From positions 1 through 64,000 of the forward strand of contig NZ_BAFT02000057.1 in the NCBI RefSeq assembly GCF_000308475.2: a DNA stretch of 64,000 nt, in the 5' to 3' direction. The stretch is from Nocardia brasiliensis NBRC 14402. GTDB lineage: Bacteria; Actinomycetota; Actinomycetes; Mycobacteriales; Mycobacteriaceae. Positions 62,201 through 64,000 of this stretch are shown one piece after another (position 1 is the stretch's first letter; every line of letters starts with the position of its first letter). The notes under the pieces are model-generated. The model worked only from the letters and a program-made list of their open reading frames with translations. It had not been told where the DNA came from and did not search any database. A program made the translations under genes and the position numbers.

Positions 62201-64000
62201 GCACCGGGTGTCGCGGGTGAGCTCTATCTCGCGGGCGATCAGCTCGCGGTGGGCTACCTCGGCCGCCCGGACCTGACCTCGGATCGGTTCGTGGCCAACC
62301 CGTACGGCACCGCGGGCGCGCGCATGTACCGCACCGGCGACCTGGTCACCTGGACCGCCGACGGCGAGCTGGAATACCTGGGCCGCACCGACTTCCAGGT
62401 GAAGCTGCGCGGTCTGCGCATCGAGCTCGGCGACATCGAGGCCGCGCTGCTGGCCCAGCCCGGCGTCGCCCAGTCGGTCGTGGTGGTGCGCGCCGACGCG
62501 CACGCCGGCGACCAGCTGGTGGGTTACGTTGTCGCCGCGGCGGATACGGTGCTCGACACCGACGCCATCAAGGTGGCGCTGGGCGGGCTGCTGCCCGGCT
62601 ACATGGTGCCTGCCGCGATCGTGGTGCTCGATACGTTCCCCGTGAACGCCAGCGGCAAGCTCGATCGCAAGCTGCTGCCCGCGCCGGTGTTCGAGGCCAA
62701 GCAGTTCCGCGCCCCCGCCACCCCGATCGAGGAGATCGTGGCGGAGGTCTTCGCCGAGCTGCTCGGCGTGCCGCGGGTCGGCGTGGACGACGATTTCTTC
62801 GAACTCGGCGGCAACTCGCTGGTCGCCACCCAGGTGGTCGCGCGGCTGAGCGCGGCGCTGGACACCGAGGTCGGGGTGCGCGCGCTGTTCGAGGCGCCGA
62901 CCGTGGCCGCGCTGGCCGCGCGGGTCGAATCGCGTGCGGGCAGCGGTGCCCGGCAGGCGCTGACGGCCCAGGTGCGGCCCGAGTTCCCGCCGCTGTCGCT
63001 GGCCCAGCAGCGGATGTGGTTCCTCAACCGCTTCGACGCGGACTCGGCCGCCAACAACATCCCGGCCGCGGTGCGGCTGGAGGGCGCGCTGGATCTGGAC
63101 GCGTTGCGCGGTGCGATCGCCGATGTGGTCGCGCGGCACGAATCGCTGCGCACCATCTACCCGTCCCAGGACGGTGTCGCCTATCAGCGGGTGCTGCCCG
63201 CGACCCGGGCGATCCCGGACCTCGAGGTCTTCCCGGTCGCCGAGGGCCAATTGCTCGGCGCCATGTACGAATTCGTCGAGCGCGGCTTCGACGTGACCGC
63301 CGAGCCGCCGGTGCGGCTGCGGGCCTACCAGCTCGCCTCCGGCACCCAGGACCGTGGTGAGCAGGGCGCCAACACGGCGGACTACGTGCTCGTCGTGGTA
63401 GTGCATCACATTGCCGCGGACGGTTTCTCGATGCGGCCGCTGGTCCGCGATCTGATGACCGCCTACGTGGCGCGCACCTCGGCGTCGGAGCCGGGCTGGC
63501 CGCCGCTCGCAGTCCAGTACGTGGATTTCGCGCTGTGGCAACGGGAAACACTCGGCTCCGAGGACGACCCGACCTCGCTGATCTCCGAACAGCTCGACTA
63601 CTGGCGCGGCGCGCTGGCCGGGCTGCCCGACGAACTGCGGCTGGCCGGACGACCGCGTCCCGCGGTCGCGTCGTATCAGGCCGGGACGCACCGCTTCCGG
63701 GTGCCCGGCGCGCTGATCGATGAGCTGAACCGGGTCGCGCACGAGCACGGCACCACGCTGTTCATGGTGGTGCACAGCGCATTCGCGGCGCTGCTGGCCC
63801 GCCTCTCCGGTTCCGACGACATCGCCATCGGCATCCCGGTGGCCGGTCGTGGCGAGCAGGCGCTCGACGACCTGGTCGGCATGTTCGTCAACACCCTGGT
63901 GCTGCGCGCGCAGGTGGACACCGACGCGCCCTTCGCCGACTTGCTGGCGCAGGTGCGCGAGCGCGACCTGCAGGCCTTCGCACACGCGGACGTGCCGTTC
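53288..64000 (+). CDS. Non-ribosomal peptide synthetase, 5' part (truncated by window end)
   Basis: An uninterrupted reading frame of 3571 codons to the window end. Domains, approximate residues: starter-type condensation C1 22-460 (HHISLDG at 156-162), A1 475-980, T1 with Ser1019 (DNFFDLGGNSL), C2 1070-1520 (HHIAADG), A2 1535-2060, T2 Ser2103, C3 2150-2590 (HHISADG), A3 2610-3130, T3 Ser3177, C4 from 3230 (HHIAADG). No epimerisation domain is seen. Eye-aligned specificity codes: A1 DVWDFILVSK, A2 DVWSLALVHK, A3 DVWHFSLVDK; the last is the classical serine code. A condensation domain before A1 implies an acyl-capped peptide. The start is taken as TTG 53288, six bases after GAGG; TTG 53258 is an alternative. 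MbtH at 13.1 kb may assist. Confidence 0.93.
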   Translation, partial: MDRQDFGGNGEAGGERVQAGSAEYFPLSPAQLGIWYAQHVDPQVPINIAQYVDLHGVLDLEVLREALIIASTELESGFLRIVERDGQPYQWVDHSIPDHDKVYYVDLRDEEDPAAAAMAWMRAEYSRPVNLTEDRLMRIAGLQLADDHWYWYLRAHHISLDGFAAMTNVNRIAEVYTAMVNGEEIKPAKATDLRTLYDQEMAYRDSTRFVSDKEYWAEKVKGLEEGTSLVGRSAEPAAINGIASALLSDEQTALFEAAAARHDSMPAGLLLAGFATYLAQWTGSEDVILSLPVTARTTAAMRRSGGVSSNIVPLRLRVGYDTTVADLLQQVAVTVAGTLRHQRYRHEDIRRDSAGDGVVTTEFFGPWVNIMLFQDQIRMGSMVGTMSVLSTGSIEDLGVNFYQSEAGARARIDFETNPNLYTEAEARRHHSRFLEFFERFLAAAADTPVWSLVSTTDDERQLTLVEWNDAEQQVPDTTLAALLDAQMPVAPDNIALDFEGATLTYAEFDARVNRLARFLIADGVGPESLVALGMRRSLELVVGMHAVLKAGGAYVPIDPDHPADRTAYILDSAAPVCVLTLTADELELPESVRQVPIDTLDVSAYSAAPITDAERLAPLRPGNTAYVIYTSGSTGRPKGVAVTHHAIVNQQLWMLDEYRLTADDVYLQKTATTFDVSLWGYFLPLLVGAKLVIASPDGHRDPLYVADMIERHGVTVTDFVPSMLTVFVAHATAAQCATLRAVFVIGEALPPETAAGFRAITRAGLHNLYGPTEAAVSVTYWEATAADTVTVPIGIPEWNVAVYVLDSRLRPAAIGAPGELYLGGRQLARGYRGRPDLTSDRFVANPFSATGERMYRTGDLVRWNDAGTLEYIGRTDFQVKFRGQRIELGEIETDLLAHPAVSQAVVLVMDTATGQQLVAYVVPAPGHSIDPVELTRFAGEKLPSYMVPASIMVLDAFPLNTSGKLDRKALPEPVFSADAADFRAPRTQAEQIVAGIFADVLSQERIGIDDNFFDLGGNSLVATQVVSRIGAAFGTQLGVRALFETPTVAGIALRMENASPAEGARPPLVAQQLPDRVPLSLAQQRMWFINQFDSTVPAYNLPFVVRLRGQVDLDALHAALTDVLDRQQSLRTIFPESGDGGYQQVLPVDQVDLGIAIEPIDEAELHGALTGFAATGFDVSRELPIRVRVYAVTGGRENGAADYAVAFVVHHIAADGFSFGPLARDIAAAYLARSAGQAPSWAPLPVQYQDFSVWQRELLGAESDPGSMASREIAYWRRALAGLPDQLDLPTDRPRPPVQSFSGGRVGFQIDAELHQRLSALARAQGVSLFMVMHASLAVLLARLSGTTDIAIGTPVAGRGEQALDDLIGMFVNTLVLRSEVDGAEPFTEFLGRTRETDLAAFAFADVPFERLVEVLNPTRSQARHPLFQVMLSFQEMSHATLELPGLSVTADELEVDIAKFDLQWTVTEERGANGEPAGMAAVVSFATDLFDAATVTEFGRRYLRVLEAAVAAPHTAVRDIEILDDAERATVLTDWNRTAHELPAATVLDLFQGQVRQRPRDIAVVFDGGTRSAGEFGPQVELSYAEFSARVNRLARKLIAEGVGPESLVAVGIRRSVDMLIAIYATMTAGGGYVPIDPDHPAERTEYVLANSAPVCVLTTLSDDVRAEDCPVLALDTLDLSEFSDAPITDAERRAPLRPTNAAYVLYTSGSTGRPKGVAVSHASVLNQIAWITGEYRIGPGDVILQKTPVTFDVSVWELFGTLAVGARMLIAAPDGHRDPMYLSEIIGRHRVTMTSFVPSMLSVFAGAASTAECASLRAVLVAGEALPPATVAAFRQFSTAAMHNLYGPTEFTVHATAWHLNEVAPASVPIGRPVWNAQAYVLDAGLAPVPVGVPGELYLGGAQVARGYHGRPDLSAERFVADPFGPPGARLYRTGDLVRWVEPRDPEVGAAGVLEYIGRTDFQVKFRGQRIELGEIEAALLDHPAVGQAVVLVLDTVAGDQLVAYVVTPAGPVDIDNIKNALHRTLPAYMVPSAIVVLEALPLNPSGKLDRKALPAPVFEVREFRAPTTPIEEIVAQIFGEVLGINRVGVDDDFFELGGNSLIATQVASRLGIALDTRVPVRMLFEASTVAALAARVESHAGDGARKALVARVRPEEVPLSLAQQRMWFLNRFDTESAVNNIPVAIRLSGDLDVAALQVAVIDVIDRHESLRTVFPETKTGPVQVVLDAAQIVPDLTPVPVTEHNLIDHLVELASMAFDVTNEVPLHARLFEISESEYVLGMVVHHISADGWSMGPLARDVMVAYAARTSWEAPAWSALPVQYADYALWQREVLGSEDDPSSLIANQIRYWTRELADLPDELVLPSDRPRPAAASYRGGTYPFVISGETQRALVDLGRRHNASLFMVMHSALAVLLARASGTGDIAIGTPVAGRGEAALDDLIGMFVNTLVLRTQVHGAASFADLLAHARETDLHAFAHADVPFERLVEVLNPARSQARHPLFQVMLTFQNTRQASLELPGLSVNGIDYDARLAKFDLQLTLQETTNELGEAAGMSAEFSYALDLFDEATVAAFARRLDRVLAAVTADPQVAIGDIDLLAPEEHARVLVDWNDTAQPVPAETLVSLFDAQAAATPDAVALVFDEERLTYRELQVRANRIARQLIKAGVGPESLVALSIRRSNELVVAMYAVLQTGAAYVPLDPDQPADRINHIVDTARPRMILYRSADGFGIDLQREVPVIAIEGIEGVPGMAASSGAPITDAERTRALRPENTAYVIFTSGSTGRPKGVAVSHAAIVNRLLWMQHEYPIGPDDAVLQKTPATFDVSVWEFFWPLQTGARLVVAKPDGHRDPVYLAQIIAEQGISTAHFVPSMLSVFVSTLGNESGDADGYPSSRLRQVFASGEALPAPTAARLRELTGARLHNLYGPTEAAVDVTYHEVTQADTVSVPIGRPVWNTRVFVLDARLHPVAPGVAGELYLAGDQLAVGYLGRPDLTSDRFVANPYGTAGARMYRTGDLVTWTADGELEYLGRTDFQVKLRGLRIELGDIEAALLAQPGVAQSVVVVRADAHAGDQLVGYVVAAADTVLDTDAIKVALGGLLPGYMVPAAIVVLDTFPVNASGKLDRKLLPAPVFEAKQFRAPATPIEEIVAEVFAELLGVPRVGVDDDFFELGGNSLVATQVVARLSAALDTEVGVRALFEAPTVAALAARVESRAGSGARQALTAQVRPEFPPLSLAQQRMWFLNRFDADSAANNIPAAVRLEGALDLDALRGAIADVVARHESLRTIYPSQDGVAYQRVLPATRAIPDLEVFPVAEGQLLGAMYEFVERGFDVTAEPPVRLRAYQLASGTQDRGEQGANTADYVLVVVVHHIAADGFSMRPLVRDLMTAYVARTSASEPGWPPLAVQYVDFALWQRETLGSEDDPTSLISEQLDYWRGALAGLPDELRLAGRPRPAVASYQAGTHRFRVPGALIDELNRVAHEHGTTLFMVVHSAFAALLARLSGSDDIAIGIPVAGRGEQALDDLVGMFVNTLVLRAQVDTDAPFADLLAQVRERDLQAFAHADVPF

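Noticed and set aside
55049..63985. A 2978-codon open reading frame on the minus strand opposite the NRPS
   Set aside because: It lies entirely antisense to clear C-A-T domains. Its product is rich in His, Arg, Gly and Gln and repeats with the NRPS module period. Strong third-position GC in the real gene suppresses stop codons in this frame.

Overview
The window is high-GC (roughly 68-70 percent by eye) actinobacterial DNA. Gene content (mycofactocin maturation genes, an mce operon, a 3-ketosteroid hydroxylase reductase, an MpaB-type oxygenase, an accA1/accD1-type leucine module, a very large NRPS) points to a mycolic-acid-containing member of the Mycobacteriales, most likely Nocardia. The genus is an inference from gene content, not from a marker gene.

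Layout. 0-1.4 kb: a DUF559/AbiEi-like gene whose 3' end is duplicated twice just downstream. 1.5-3.9 kb: SPW membrane protein and TetR regulator (overlapping stop/start) divergent from a ferredoxin-reductase-like flavoenzyme, with an 18-bp palindrome between. 3.9-5.5 kb: a glutamate-racemase-like enzyme and an AlkD-like DNA glycosylase. 5.5-6.6 kb: kshB behind a KstR-type box. 6.7-12.5 kb: a TetR gene and a mycofactocin cluster mftA - mftB::mftC (one fused ORF) - mftF - mftG, with mftD and mftE missing from their usual place. 13.1 kb: an orphan MbtH gene. 13.6-18 kb: an XRE/TPR regulator and a CMD - DJ-1/PfpI - aldo/keto reductase operon that starts from a MerR-type promoter with a 19-bp spacer. 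18-20.2 kb: a class C beta-lactamase-like lipoprotein and an MpaB-family oxygenase, convergent across a strong hairpin. 20.5-30 kb: a ten-gene mce operon (two small membrane proteins, YrbEA/B, MceA-F) plus an Mce-associated protein. 30-34 kb: two paralogous double-TetR-domain regulators of Mce3R architecture and a cytochrome P450.

34.8-46.9 kb is a catabolic block. accD1-accA1-fadE19-maoC-citE and an acetoacetyl-CoA synthetase lie on the minus strand, divergent from a TetR regulator. The order matches the mycobacterial leucine/itaconate cluster. Next come 3-hydroxybutyrate dehydrogenase and an MHS-type transporter, divergent from a LysR regulator. Together they can turn leucine, itaconate-derived CoA esters and 3-hydroxybutyrate into acetyl-CoA through acetoacetate. 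47-52.9 kb: a PD-(D/E)XK-like protein, an ABC ATPase/FtsX pair divergent from a two-component system, an F420/PPOX enzyme and cobM. 53.3 kb to the window end: the first 3571 codons of an NRPS (C-A-T-C-A-T-C-A-T-C...), without an in-frame stop. Its first condensation domain is starter-like and its third adenylation domain reads as serine-specific.

The most unusual points are the mycofactocin cluster (MftB-MftC fusion, no mftD/mftE, TetR-type box shared with kshB), the tandem double-TetR pair beside the mce operon, the textbook MerR-type promoter with no MerR gene nearby, and the tandem duplications of a gene 3' end at the left edge.
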